Of a DNA stretch of 64,000 nt, positions 1 through 12,350 are shown one piece after another; position 1 is the stretch's first letter; the number at the start of each line of letters is the position of its first letter. The translations under genes were made by a program, and so were the position numbers. The stretch spans positions 11,228,746 to 11,292,745 of the forward strand of contig NC_092354.1 of assembly GCF_963676685.1 (NCBI RefSeq), read 5' to 3'. Below the pieces are notes generated by a model. It did not search any database, had not been told where the DNA came from, and was given only the letters and a program-made list of their open reading frames with translations. The DNA comes from Mytilus edulis (taxonomy: Eukaryota; Mollusca; Bivalvia; Mytilida; Mytilidae).

Positions 1-1020
1 TGTTTGGTTACATATACAACACAAGACCAAAATATGCAGCAGAAACGTTATATACTAATTACATTTTAGTTTATTTTAACTTTCCATCAAGCAACTTATT
101 ATTTTTCCGAATGTTGGAGCCCCGCTTGACCGAAATAATAGAAAACCGTACAGTTCCGTCCCCTAGTGTGGATATGATACATGTATTACATAGAAAAACA
201 TGAATAACATCACTACTTGATTATCTACACAATGTATTGGCATTATTTTTTTCGTAAACTGGAAGACTGACAGTATTTATCTATTCCGAAACAAATTCGA
301 ATATTTAGTTAAATTGAGAAGAAGAAAAAAGTTATTGTAATCGTCGATCATTACTTCAGTCCAATAGTCTCATGTTTCCTGTGAACATTTTTTTAGTAAA
401 TGACTGTATTTGATTTGTTAAAATGGTTTGATTTAGCGGGGTATATACTTCTAATTATTTGCATTTAAAACAATCCATCTTAAATACATCCATTTTAACG
501 GTATTCTATTTGTTGACTTGTTCGCCTAAATCTGTTGTTTTTAAGTACCAAAACCTGCTGTATATAAAATATAACACATGTGTTTAATTGTTCTCAGTTA
601 AGAACACTTCCTATTAATAATTCAGTGTTTTCAAGTCTCTTCTGCTTGATCGAATTTTATTTCTTCGTAGTTTGGAATTACAATATAATTTAAATAATTA
701 ATTAGAGCATGTTCTAACCAAGGATTTGTATACTGTGTAATCTTACTATACAAATCCTTGGCCAAACCAACGCTTTTTTTCAGATGAGATGATCGATTTA
801 AAAAAAACGGGATTATTCCGTATCCAGTCCGGATTGTAACTGATAATTTTCTCCCGCCAATTTTGATAAACACATAAAGACTTAAAAAATGTAAATAGTA
901 TATATAATGTTGTTGTGTTACGATTGTTAATGTATTCTTCATTTATTTTTTGGTGTTGGAAAGTATGGTTACCCTATAAAGGTTGTTAAGATCCAGAGAA
1001 GAAGAAGATAGTGTAGAGAT
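1..1020. other. No gene recognised
   Basis: AT-rich. A 103-codon minus-strand ORF at 631-942 spans a short hairpin (aaggatttgtata near 718-760) and resembles nothing I know. Confidence 0.5.
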
Positions 1021-1460
1021 GTGTTTAGTTGCGGAACCGTAGTCCAACTAATTATGTTTAGCTGCGGAACCGTAGCCCGATAGGTCCGCAAATAGTCAAA
1101 AAGTAGCATAAGGACCTCAGAGCTACGGTTCCGCAGCTAAATTATGTTATGACGACTTGAAAGGCTATTATAATTTTTTTCTTTGACGCCTTAGTCGAAG
1201 TAAGGCATAAAAGAAAAAAAATTATAATAGCCTTTTAAATTAAGACGTCATAATTATTTGGACTAGCGGAACCGTAGCTCTTAGGTCCTTATGTTATTTT
1301 TTGACTATTTGTCCTTATGTTATTTTTTGACTATTTGTGGATACCTAAAAATTATGTTATTTTTTGACTATTTGTTTTTTGACTTTTTGCAGACCATATG
1401 GTCCGCAAATAGTCAAAAAATAACATAAGGACCTATTAAAGAGCTACCGTTCCGAAGCTA
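1021..1460. repeat. Composite of nested inverted repeats
   Basis: The word gcggaaccgtagc and its complement, and gtccgcaaatagtcaaaaa with its complement, recur in both orientations. A tight hairpin element (arms 1146-1182 and 1212-1254, cores ggctattataattttttt) sits in the middle and looks inserted into the outer palindrome. Confidence 0.8.
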
Positions 1461-1580
1461 AGATGTGTTGTGCACAAATAACAGTCTACTAGAACACACC
1501 CGCGAAATTGCGGGCATTAAGAGCGTAGATGAAAGTATGTAATCTGTTGTAGGATAAGTTTTTGTGAAATATTTTATATA

Positions 1581-1707
1581 GAATATAAGCATTGTACAGG
1601 AAAGATACTGGCTTGTTATGTCAGGGAATAGAAGTAATATTATTATGAAGGAACTTCTATTCCGTGACATAACAAGCCAGTATCTTTCCTGTACAATGCT
1701 TATATTC
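1581..1707. repeat. Near-perfect 55-bp foldback
   Basis: Arms 1581-1635 and 1653-1707 are complementary with a single mismatch around a 17-base AT-rich loop. The minus-strand ORF across it is a by-product of the palindrome. Confidence 0.92.
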
Positions 1708-2514
1708 TGACGTCATTGTTCTAAGATGTCGCGGGTAGCTCAATCATAAAAAAGCATATGAAACTGGAGTACCATCAGAACAGATCAAACAATATATATT
1801 CAAAATGCCTGTACCAAGTCAGGAATATGACAGTTTTTGTCCATTTGTTTTTGTTGTGTTTTGTCATTTGATTTTGCCATGACTTTGTGATTATGGACTT
1901 TCCAATTAGGTTTTCCTCTGAGTTCAGTATTTTTGTGATTTTACTTTTTACCACGGTTGTGTACTCAACTCAAAGCTTTTGAAGGACATCATATTAGAAT
2001 AACTATCAACTCTAAGTTTACTATCCGGCACGACCATCTACATAAGGGCAGGGACATTCTACACTAGAAAGTCCCTGATAAGGGATAATATAACAGTGAC
2101 CTCCGTGGATATTAAACTTGGATTTGATGGTTAATAACAAGTACACTTTATTTTATATAGTACATGTATATGTACATGTATGATCATAGTATATTCGCGA
2201 AATTGTCCTCTCCCCAAGTACTTATGAAATTGATCACCATTACTAAACTGAAGTCTTTTCTATGACCAGGGACTTTCTATAGTATAGCAAGTCCCGGCTA
2301 TGACCTAAAAGTCCATCGGATGACAGAAACAATTAAGAAGGCCCTTATTTTCTTTATCCACTCAAAATAACCAAAACTGAATATTCATAAGCGAGGATGA
2401 TAAATGCAACTATGTGTAGTACCTAATTAGGACACAGATGCATGATGATAAATTTCTTGTGGAAGGAAGAGAAGTGACACACAAAAAAATGCGGTAACTT
2501 CTCATTTAATATAA

Positions 2515-2695
2515 AAAAGAAGATGTGGTATGATTGCCAATGAGACAACTGTCCACAAGAGACCAAAATGACACAGACATTAACAACTATAGGTCACTGT
2601 ACGGCCTTCAACAATGAGCAAAGCCCATACCGCATAGTCAGCTATAAAAGACCCCTAAATGATCATGTAAAACAATTCAAACGATAAAACTAGCC
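2515..2695 (+). repeat. Mussel-type dispersed repeat (gatgtggtatgattgcc family)
   Basis: Starts aagaagatgtggtatgattg and runs to about acaattcaaacgataaaact. Other copies: 4905-5075 (-), 15740-15915 (-), 20560-20690 (+), 23025-23165 (+), 34115-34300 (+), 56935-56985 (-), 57355-57450 (-), 58500-58595 (-), 60125-60215 (-), 63405-63520 (+). I recall this family as very common in Mytilus. Confidence 0.85.
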
Positions 2696-3234
2696 CTTTT
2701 TCATATAAAAAAAAATAAAAAATGAAGTATAGATAGCTAGAAGTCGCAGCTTGCTGTTAGCCACAAGGATATTCCAAATAGTAAGATTTGAAGAAGTGAA
2801 GAAGTTTTGCAACGTAAACGGGTATTCCGTTCATATTTTGTTTCATGCAATTATACCACGCTAGCCAAACCAACTTGTAACACAGGCACCTGTTTCTATC
2901 CATGGGTTGGTCGACTATCCATTTAAATATGAGAACCTTCCCATCGTGATAAAAAATGATCCACTATATTTTTGACATAGTATGTTACTTTTTTGTGTAA
3001 AATAACCGTTGTAAACTTTTTGATACAATATATGTTTTTTCCTATTTTTGCTAGAAATGATGTTATATAAATTCCAATATTGATAATTCCATTCCTAAAT
3101 TGTAAAAATACTGTTTTAAGCAAACTGTTTTGTCTACATTGCATGAAAATACGGATTATTTGTGTTATTAAAATTTACTTTTACAAAATGATAGAAATTA
3201 TTATAAATTAAGGAATGTATCTCCCTCATGCAAA

Positions 3235-3405
3235 GCTCTGATTCCTTTCACGGATTTGGCTATACTTTTTGGACCTTTTGGATTATAGCTCTTCATCTTT
3301 TATATAAGCTTTGGATTTCAAATATTTTGGCCACGAGCATCACTGAAGAGACATGTATTGTCGAAATGCGCATCTGGTGCAAGAAAATTGGTACCGTTTA
3401 TTTTA
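3235..3405 (+). repeat. Dispersed repeat, ttggaccttttggattatag family
   Basis: About 140 bp repeated at 14795-14935 with few changes (gaaatgcgcatctgg versus gaaatgcacatctgg). Related, mostly inverted fragments: 27040-27160, 27395-27440 and 36610-36720 (caaaagactcatcagtg). Confidence 0.8.
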
Positions 3406-4900
3406 TTGTAATATATCTATTTTTGAATGCAATAGCATTATTAAAAATATTCTAAATAAAATGTGTTTTTTTTAAAATGTAAAAAAAAACCAGGTGCAAC
3501 AGCATGACACCTCAAAATTATGGTTTTATTTTACCGTTATTTAAAAGTTTTTCCATAAATTCAGCAACTTTAAATATGATATAATATACTTGCATATATA
3601 TATGTACCACTGTAAAGCTGAGTGTCTTGCTCTGATCTCTGTAATGCTAACATTTAGGTATTTAGATACTTTCAGGTTACAATAGCCAAATATGTTAATA
3701 AAACGTGTAAAGGTAGGCATGGAAATAAACCTTTATTTTTTGACCCAAATCAAAAATATTTAATCTTGAACATTTAGCATATTTTTTAAGGTCAGCTCTG
3801 CTCACAAGGCATATGCAATTTGTAGGAGTTATTGCCCTTGGAAGATGATTTATACCACTTATAGCTTTTTTCATAACTATGAAAGATAGATAGAATCTTT
3901 TAAAGACATACACATGATACATGACTGTATTTAACACAAAAAATAATCATTGATGCAAAATCTACACGAAGGGGACATTTGATAATTTTTCCTTCTACTT
4001 CAAACTCATAAAGAAATTTATACAATAATAATACTCAACCAATATATCATAGATCTGAAATAATGTTATATATGAGTATGTACGGTTGGATTATGTTTCT
4101 GTGTGTTAGAGAGAGTTGTTCCCCTTTTGCCAGTAATTTGTATTTTTGTTTGTGACGACATCTTTGTCTGATTAAAATGTAAAAATGAAAGCAGATGTGT
4201 TTTTAAAAAATCTCCTCCATCCTTGATACCAGAGTTATTCCCCAAGTCTGTAATAATAAGATAATTTCCAATAAGATACATTTAGAAATCCCTATGTTGA
4301 GCCCCTTTGTTGACAATTAAACATCTGTTGCAAAATACTATGGATAATGCATAATATATATTAATATGGAGATATTGATTTAAACTTTAAAACATTTACA
4401 ATCAATCTTTGCTGTTGTGGAAAGCCACGTGAGTAATGTATATATATTTTTGTCACCAAAGTTTAGAAATGGACACTTCTGAAAAGCTTGGGGACTTAAA
4501 ATTCAGTTTTTATTGATTTTAAATTTGTGTTGGTTTTGACAATGAAAAAATAAAAAAGAAATATCTGAGGCATTTAATTGTAGTGTGTTTATCTTATGTT
4601 TGTTATCATGGTTATTGTTGCTATTTTAATAGTGGAGAAGTAATGAATTCTTTTAATTGTTTGTTAAACACTTTTGACACCAATCTTTAAACACTGCTAA
4701 AATGATATAGGTATAAATATCTGTAAATAGTACATAAATAGACATGCTTGGGTATTTAAATTTTGTGTTTGAAACTAATGCAAATTGTAATGGTAAACTT
4801 TTTAGCAAACAGGAAGTTGTTCAACCATAAAATTGTAAAATTTCTACTTGTCTTGTTGATAGGCAATTTATATGGCTGTATTTTCCCTTTGTGGTAAGAT
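3406..4900. other. No gene recognised
   Basis: AT-rich single-copy-looking sequence with only short random ORFs. Likewise 1710-2510 and 2700-3230. Confidence 0.5.
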
Positions 4901-4904
4901 ATTA

Positions 4905-5075
4905 ATGCATCATAGGTTCTGTCCCTTGTAGCTGACTATGTGGTATGGGCTTTATTCATTGTTGAAGGCCCTATGTTGACCTTTAATTGTTAATTTCTGT
5001 GTCATTTGGTCTCTTGTGAAGAGTTGTCTCATTGGCAATTATACGTACCACATCTTCTTTTTTATATACAGGATA
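4905..5075 (-). repeat. gatgtggtatgattgcc family, inverted copy
   Basis: Reads gtggtatgggctttattcat ... gtctcattggcaattatacg ... accacatcttcttttttata, the reverse complement of 2515-2695. Confidence 0.85.
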
Positions 5076-5147
5076 CAATATAATATGCAGGAATTGAGTT
5101 ATTTTAATCCACATTTCAGCAATTTGTTACTTTTTCCATCTTTTTGA

Positions 5148-6115
5148 CGAGCCTTCGACTTTAGTCGAAAAAGGGAGACATAGCGATCTTACATTCCGTC
5201 GTCGTTGGCGTCGTCCACAAATATTCACTCTGTGGTTAAAGTTTTAAAGAAGTAAATTTTGTAAAAATAAAATTCCATTTTTTCCGTATTTTACTTATAA
5301 GTGGACTTAGTTTTTCTGCCGGGAAACATTACATTCACTCTGTGGTTAAAGTTTTTAAAATTTTAATAACTTTCTTAAACCATCCTGGATTTGTACCAAG
5401 CTTGGACAGAAGCTTGTTTATGATTATTATGAAGACAGTATTTAGAAGCAAATTTTGTAAAATATAAAATTCCATTTTTTCTGTTTTTCACTTATAAATG
5501 GACTTAGTTTTCCTACCATTAAACATTACATTCACTCTGGTTAAAGTTTTTAAAATTTTAATAACTTTCTTAAACCATCCTGGATTTTTACCAAACTTGT
5601 ACAGAAGCTTGTTTATGATTATAAGATAGTATCCAGAAGTAAATTTTGTAAAAATAAAATTCCATTATTCTGTATTTTACTTTTAAATGGACTTAGATTT
5701 TCTGCCGGGAAACAGCACATTTACTCTGTGGTTAATGTTTTTAAAATTTTAATAACTTCTTATACTATTTTGGATTTGTACCAAACATGGGCAGAAGCTT
5801 GTATCTAAAATAGTAATAAGTATCTAAAATGAAATTTTGTTAAAATTTGTACCTGTGTATCTATATTTTACTTATAAATGGACTTATTTTTAAATCCAGT
5901 TACATGTAACATTACAAATAGTCTGCAGTTTTTAAAACATTTATAAGATTCAAAAATTATCCTGGATTTTTACCAAACTTGGACAGAAACTTCTTACAAT
6001 CAAAAGATAGTATCAAGAGGAATAATTTTATTGATTTTTTTCCTCATTTTTGTTGAGCCTGTGATTAACAGAAAAAGTAGGCAAGACCCTGGGTTCCACA
6101 GAACCCTTACAAATT
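5148..6115 (+). repeat. Dispersed element with ~190-bp internal repeats
   Basis: Begins gacgagccttcgactttagt and contains several copies of cattcactctgtggttaaag and aaaattccattttttc, ending near gggttccacagaaccctt. No ORF. Confidence 0.75.
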
Positions 6116-6175
6116 TTTAGATTGAGAATTCATTTATGGCGCCAACCTCCACCCATTGAATTTATTGTAGTAAAA

Positions 6176-8379
6176 GGTCCAAGGACACAGTTATCGTCCT
6201 TTGGTTTTCGTTGTCTACGAATATAGTCCCTAGTGTAAACAGTGTATAACTTGCATGTCTTATTTGATACACTTTCCCAATTTATTTCTTGATATTAAAT
6301 GCATGAAATATCAAGTAGGGGGATGTAATTACATGTAAAAAAAAATTGGGTGCTGAATCTTTATGTTAAGAAGTAAATTGGTCCAGTTCTAAAAGGTCAA
6401 ATTTTAGCACGTCTGAAGCTGTCAAACTGAATTTTACACCCCCTTAACACAGAATTGTCAATATTTTGAGTTAGAGCTGGTAGAAGTTTCTATAATTTTG
6501 ATATTATTTGTCTCACTGGTAGTACACTACACTGTAAAAATCTTTTTGAGAAAGAGCAGGTGCGATTTTTTTAATTTGAATTTATTGTCTAAAAGAAATG
6601 CACTACGAAATAACTGTGTTCTCGGGCCTAAGAGATGGATTCCTGAAATCTAGATTCTGTACTTTGGCAACTTTCCTGAATGATTTGCTGGTTTCAGTTT
6701 GTCAAACTCAATCAAAGTAAAGGATTTACATCTTTGGTTTACAGAAATTCTGTTAAAATGTGCCATTTTGGCATTCTACGGCTATAATAAGCATTTTAAA
6801 GCAGTTTACATTTTATGGCTCAAAAAGAGGCATGCTGACTTTCTATCTGACAGCTTTTTTGTTCCTGATATTTGTGTTTCTATGATTAAATCAAATTTAA
6901 TTAACCATTTGTGAACTCTGGATATAAAGAAAAAAAGTAGATTATCACAGAAAAAAAGTGCAGATATTTGTATTCACGGCCATGGTTAAACGGCCTAATA
7001 GATGTATGTAAAATGTGAAGAGCTTTGTACATCAAATCTGTAGTCCATCACAAATATTTCACTAAATCTGTCAAAAAAGCACTTTATTATACTCAGTACA
7101 CCTTACTCCTTTCATAGGCTACCATTTTTTTTCTCTGTATGATAGTAAGTGGTCCAACTTTATGCCTATTAAGGCTAAAACTAAATGCAAGTTTTCCATT
7201 GAAAAGTGAAAAAACTGGCCATCAGACCATATTGTTTCTAAAAAAATTAAATGCAAGAGTCCTTTTGCAATTAGACTTCTTGTATCATAACGCCTTAGCA
7301 TAGAAATGAGCAAAAAGTTACACATTTTCATTTCTAATAGCTTCTGTGTGCATTTTTATATGTCAATATGGGCTACCGCCTAAATCGACTCTACATAATT
7401 CTCAGTACTACATGGCCCAAGACCATTTTATACTCATGTGGTATGCTTTTTGACACTTTTCTATGCATTTAAAGTACATTTTATATATATGAAAGAATAA
7501 ATTAGGCATAAAAAACTTCAAAATCTTCAAATTGGCTGAGAAAAATGCATATTTATATAAGGCGTCCCTAAATTGGAAAATCTCTATTTTCAGGCATAGG
7601 CTTATATAAATTTAACTTTGGAATAATTACAATACATCTGATAAATAAAAGAGTGTTCAGATGCTTTTAATACTTAATATTTGATATTCAAGAGCATTTA
7701 AAAAGCAAATTTTTGCAAAATTTAAAATTTTAAGGCCAAAATCTTGACAGTTGAAGATATTTAATTTACACGTCAAAAATAAACATTCAAATGTCTATAT
7801 TAAAATGACCCTAGTGTCTCTAATATATGTCATATGGCCATGAAACTTGGCAACCTATCTCACAATTGCCTAAGCTTAGGTTATGCAAAGTTTTATAAAG
7901 ATTGGTCAAGTCTTTCTGTCCTATTAGGTCCAAGGACACAGTTATCGTCCTTTGGTTTTCGTTGTCTACGAATATAGTCCCTAGTGTAAACAGTGTATAA
8001 CTTGCATGTCTTATTTGATACACTTTCCCAATTTATTTCTTGATATTAAATGCATGAAATATCAAGTAGGGGGATGTAATTACATGTAAAAAAAAATTGG
8101 GTGCTGAATCTTTATGTTAAGAAGTAAATTGGTCCAGTTCTAAAAGGTCAAATTTTAGCACGTCTGAAGCTGTCAAACTGAATTTTACACCCCCTTAACA
8201 CAGAATTGTCAATATTTTGAGTTAGAGCTGGTAGAAGTTTCTATAATTTTGATATTATTTGTCTCATTGGTAGTACACTACACTGTAAAAATCTTTTTGA
8301 GAAAGAGCAGGTGCGATTTTTTTAATTTGAATTTATTGTCTAAAAGAAATGCACTACGAAATAACTGTGTTCTCGGGCC
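6176..8379. mobile_element. Candidate non-coding element with 453-bp terminal direct repeats
   Basis: 6176-6628 and 7927-8379 are direct repeats with one difference noted (ctcactgg versus ctcattgg). They start GGTCCAAGG, end CTCGGGCC, enclose 1298 bp, and have AAAA just outside each end. The layout is that of an LTR element without genes, but TG...CA ends, a primer site and a purine tract are not seen. A partial tandem duplication is the alternative. Confidence 0.6.
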
Positions 8380-8814
8380 AAAAGTGATGTACATGGTGTT
8401 TGTAAATATTGTATTGGGCAAGGAATGGTGCCATTGTAAATTTATTAGATGATTGTCATTAATTTTTCCACATTATGCAAAAAAACAGATTTTATTGAAC
8501 TTCACTTACATTACAAATACTATAATCATGATAGTTAAAATGACACAATTGGAAAAAAAACCTTCTCTAATCAACATCAGCCATGACATATAACATGTAT
8601 ACTCATAGTGTTTGCAAGATAAGTATTCAAATATTTCTTGTTTATTTAAATCAACAAACTTAGTAACTGTATTGTTTGTTATTGTGTTAGTAAACAATTT
8701 ATGATTTTGAAACTGTATTTTATGACATGGATCAATGTATGGCAAGCTGAGCTGTATTTGAATGGAGCATTATATTTGATGGATTTTTAACTAATCTCTC
8801 AAGGTCTAGTCTCT

Positions 8815-9065
8815 TAATAGATTTTTTGCCTTTGTTAGCCTTGAATTTTTTCATTTTATTATTTATATGTTTTGGAGGTTAGTATGATGTCCTGATTTTC
8901 ACTGAACTAGTACACATTTTTGTAAGGGGCCAGCTGAAGCCTGACTGAGTGCAGGTTATTTTCACTGTGTTGAAGGATCATTGGTGGACTTTGGCTGATT
9001 TTTACTCTTGATATGTTGTCTCTTAGTATAATATTTTCCCCATTTCCATTCTCAATTTTATTTCT
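8815..9065 (+). repeat. Dispersed repeat ending ccatttccattctcaatttt
   Basis: Shares ggttagtatgatgtcctgat, cactgaactagtaca and the 3' end with the copy at 33115-33385 in intron 9. A reverse fragment of the end is at about 47340-47365. Confidence 0.75.
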
Positions 9066-9200
9066 TTCCCACTAAAGATTGTCTGTGATTGTCCTTTTTA
9101 TTTATGTAAAAAATGCATTGCACTTTTTGCTAGAAAAAAAGGTCCTTAGTTAGCCATGATCTAGTATAGTATACATAACAAGGTCAAAATTAATCACGTT

Positions 9201-9395
9201 TTCAGATGGTTACAGGTTTTGTGGTAGATCTATAACAGTTAAAGCATGACTGACGTGGGCCCCCACCTCCCCCTTATGAAAATTTCTGGGTTCGCTACTG
9301 TATTACAAGGTTAATCTTATAAATTTATGTTATCAATTGTCTCTTTGTATTTTCAGATGGTTACAAGTTTTGTGGCAGATCTATAACAGTTAAAG
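9201..9395 (+). repeat. 151-bp-spaced duplication of the exon 1a acceptor region
   Basis: About 44 bases starting ttcagatggttaca at 9201 recur at 9352 with two or three changes. Both copies hold an AG acceptor followed by the same untranslated sequence; only the second continues into the coding part. Confidence 0.8.
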
Positions 9396-9415
9396 ATGCG
9401 TAAGAAAAAATCAAG
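9357..9415 (+). promoter_or_regulatory. 5' leader of exon 1a with a short upstream ORF
   Basis: The acceptor ttttcag ends at 9356. In the leader an ATG at 9396 begins a seven-codon ORF whose TGA (9417-9419) overlaps the ATG of exon 1a. If this leader is transcribed as drawn, the overlapping uORF would be expected to lower initiation at 9416. Inference only. Confidence 0.4.
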
Positions 9416-9572
9416 ATGAAAATGAAAACACGAAAGAAAGGTGTTCCTAAAACAAAGGAGGAACGACCACTTAACAGATCATTTAACAGTCAGCTTGCCA
9501 GAGACCAGGGGTACTCAGATTTACGTAACACTGATTCAGACACGGATGGTGAGCTGTCATGGGAAGAAGATG
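9416..9572 (+). CDS. Alternative first coding exon 1a of the M13 peptidase
   Basis: An ATG at 9416 opens a basic then acidic stretch (starts MKMKTRKKG, later RNTDSDTDG). Three possible donors, after 9548 (gtgagc), 9572 (gtgaat) and 9584 (gtaggt), all leave phase 1, the phase needed by the anchor exon at 20376. I prefer 9572 because the peptide then has nearly the length of exon 1b after a shared Gly-Tyr. A likely acceptor ends at 9356, so the exon probably starts at 9357 with untranslated sequence. A short upstream ORF (9396-9419) overlaps the start codon. The exon cannot splice into exon 1b in frame, so it is an alternative rather than an added exon. Confidence 0.7.
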
Positions 9573-10439
9573 GTGAATATTCATGTAGGTCAAAGTTCAA
9601 TCTCCTGCTGTAGTCACATGTAATATTAAAGTACATATGCATTATTTTTTTGGGGTGGGGTTACCCGGGTATCTTGAATGACCTTGACATTGAACCTGGC
9701 CTGATATCTTTTTAAAACATTTCCTTGCAACAGTATCTGCTATCGGGTTCTATTAAAGGGGCACTAGCTAGAAAATATATAAAAATCTAAAATATGATTT
9801 TTTTTGCTTAACCAATGAATCATTTAAACATTTTAAATGATATTGAAAAAGTTAATAATGATATATGAGAATTTGAGTCAAATAGGTGAACATGAATTTA
9901 ACAGTTAGTGCCTGATTAACATATGTTTGCATTTGTAATTTCAGTAGTAATTTTCCATTTTCCAACTTGCCATTTTTGCAAGAGCATTAAATTAATACAA
10001 TACTGCATATTGCCAGTGGTCAAGGATTCACAATTATTTAAGTCAGTTTTTACATTTTCAACTTTTTTCAGAATGACTTCAAAAACAGAGATAAAGAAAT
10101 TTTAATGTATTGCATTTTATCATGTTTATAAATATTTCAATTTGTATATTTTATTCTTTTGCTGAAGCTGGACTGAAATTTGTTTGTTTGCCCCTTAAAT
10201 GATTTGTAGATGCTTTACTCAAAATGCATTGTACTGGTATTACATGTGAACACAGCATTACGTGTATGTTACTCTATAGCCTGTGTGGATATTGTTATTG
10301 TGTTGCAGACATCCAATAGCATTCTAGTCTATTCTTTTTTTCTTTAGCAACATTGAACACATGTTCATTTCTTTTATCCTTCAATCGACCTTTCTACTTT
10401 ACTTATACAGCTGTACAGATAACACACAGTGAACAATAT

Positions 10440-10765
10440 AGAGAGCCATGGTGTAGTGGTTAGCCCATCAGACTTCTAACACAAAGGTTCATGATTTGAT
10501 CCCCGTTAATGGGAGAAAATTACAGGGACTGAATTTTCGGCTCTTATTTGACACCATTTGCAAGTATGGTCTCGAGAAATGATGATAGTGCATCGGAAGG
10601 GAACAATAAATGGCTGGCTCTGTTAAGAGAGAGCAAATCTCTTTTGCAGATTAAAGACACCCTTTCAGGTTTTCGAAAAATAGTGCAGGCTAATGTCGCT
10701 CCAAGACAGCACTAGCATCCACAAAGTGGAAAGGGATTAATATAAGTTGTAATAACTTGTTTCCC
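10440..10765 (+). mobile_element. tRNA-derived SINE, different family
   Basis: Starts gagccatggtgtagtggtta, an A-box-like sequence, with a second box near ggttcatgatttgatcccc, followed by a ~250-bp non-tRNA body. It will not fold as a full tRNA, so I call a SINE rather than a tRNA gene. Confidence 0.7.
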
Positions 10766-12116
10766 AATCCACTATAAAAAGATATGTTTTAACTAACACA
10801 AAGCGACATACGTATACAATTGTGAGCTCATTTGCAGATAAATTTTGGCTGTAGAACCATGTGGCTGATTATAAATAATAATGAATTTAATAAATAGCAT
10901 TTTGAATGCAGAAAGAATTATTTGGATTGATATATGTACACAATTTAATAACGTAAATAGAGAAATTATTGTGAGGTTGTATAAATGTGAATACTTCATC
11001 TGGATGGGGGTCACAAAAAGAACTCTCATATATCTGTATTTAGATTTTTCTGAAGGAGTAATTATTATTTTTCATTTTTGTCAATTTAAAAAAAAATCCC
11101 AATAACAAATGCACGCAATAATACTGAGTTATCAGTAAAGTAGTAGTTTTCAGAAATTTTTATTTAATCTGCTGAGGTTGTCTCCCCTTGATAGGAAAAA
11201 ATTGGAAAAGGATTCAGTACTACCACAAACTGATAAATGATTGTAAATTTTTTATTATATTTTTACTGACACCATACACCTTCATTTGGACTTATAACAA
11301 GGAAATTTTTTAATCTGGAATTATTTTGAATTTTTCAAAGTTGTTGAGAATGTTACTGATGAAAACTAGATTAGGTTTATAGCCATGCTGAAGGTTAATT
11401 TCATTTTCACTGATATTTCACTATGAACCAACTAACCCCACTAAGACACAGCCATGCGCACGTGGCTTACCTTATCTTTTTATTTATCCTCATTTTTTTA
11501 CCAAATGAGTCTGCATAGTAACAATGGTAGTTGTCTCCCTTATACCATAGAAATTATACAGTTTTTGCATTTATTGCTTGATAGTTGACCTAGTTTCTTT
11601 TATATTTTACCATTTGTATAATCCTTTAATATATTATGAAATTTAAGGCTTTGTATATATTTCTATTCTGTAATAGATAAACTCAGTGCATTGTTAGCCA
11701 CTATTCTGAAACCTCAGACTAGTATAAACAAATTTCAATCTAGTAAGTTTTGAAAAAACTTTGTTAAATACATAAGAAAAAAAAATCTTAATATTGGATT
11801 ACAGACTAAAACTAGGAAAATCTTTTGGTGCTGACTGTAAACTGTTGTAACAAGTTGTACTACATATATATACAAACTACTGTTGATAAAAGATCCTTAT
11901 ATGTAATGACCTTTTAACTTTGAGGGGGTATTATGGTTTTTTTGGGGTTTTTTTTTGTGAAAAAAATTGTACCAGTCAAGCATCATATTATTCATCTTTT
12001 GTTTTGTCGATTTAACCTAAACTAACTATATTAAAGACTGAACATTAAATTTAATTAAAAAAATTCTTTTTCTTTCTGCTTATGAAAAATATTTATTTGT
12101 CTTCAAAGTTTGTAGG
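10766..12116. other. Intron 1 (long isoform), nothing recognised
   Basis: AT-rich sequence without clear repeats or exons. The same holds for 9600-10439, 12350-13570 and 14936-15739. Confidence 0.5.
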
Positions 12117-12350
12117 GGGGCCTTGGTGGCCGAGTCCGGTCTAAGTAGTTACTAATTTAATCACTAGTCAGTCAACACTAAGGTCAAATGCTGGGTGCAA
12201 TCTTAATTTACTAGGATTGTCAGATTTCGTATCAAAGATGGTTTTCTTTGGCACTCCGCCTTAATCCATCAATGAAATCTGGCCGCCACTAAATAGCTCA
12301 AAAGCAGTGCTTTCATGTGGCGTTAAAACACAAAAATAAAAAAAAATAAA
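12117..12350 (+). mobile_element. tRNA-derived SINE (tRNA-Leu-like head)
   Basis: The head ggtggccgagtccggtctaag resembles a tRNA-Leu A box. The body holds tttactaggattgtcag and tggccgccactaaatagc, and the end is gtggcgttaaaacac followed by an A-rich tail. Same family as 49195-49440 and as the source of the 57-bp satellite. Confidence 0.8.

Noticed and set aside
631..942. 103-codon minus-strand ORF as a gene
   Set aside because: No recognisable domain, spans a short hairpin, AT-rich composition, and no splice or promoter context.
10440..10515. Free-standing tRNA gene
   Set aside because: A- and B-box-like sequences are present, but the acceptor stem does not pair and a SINE-like body follows.
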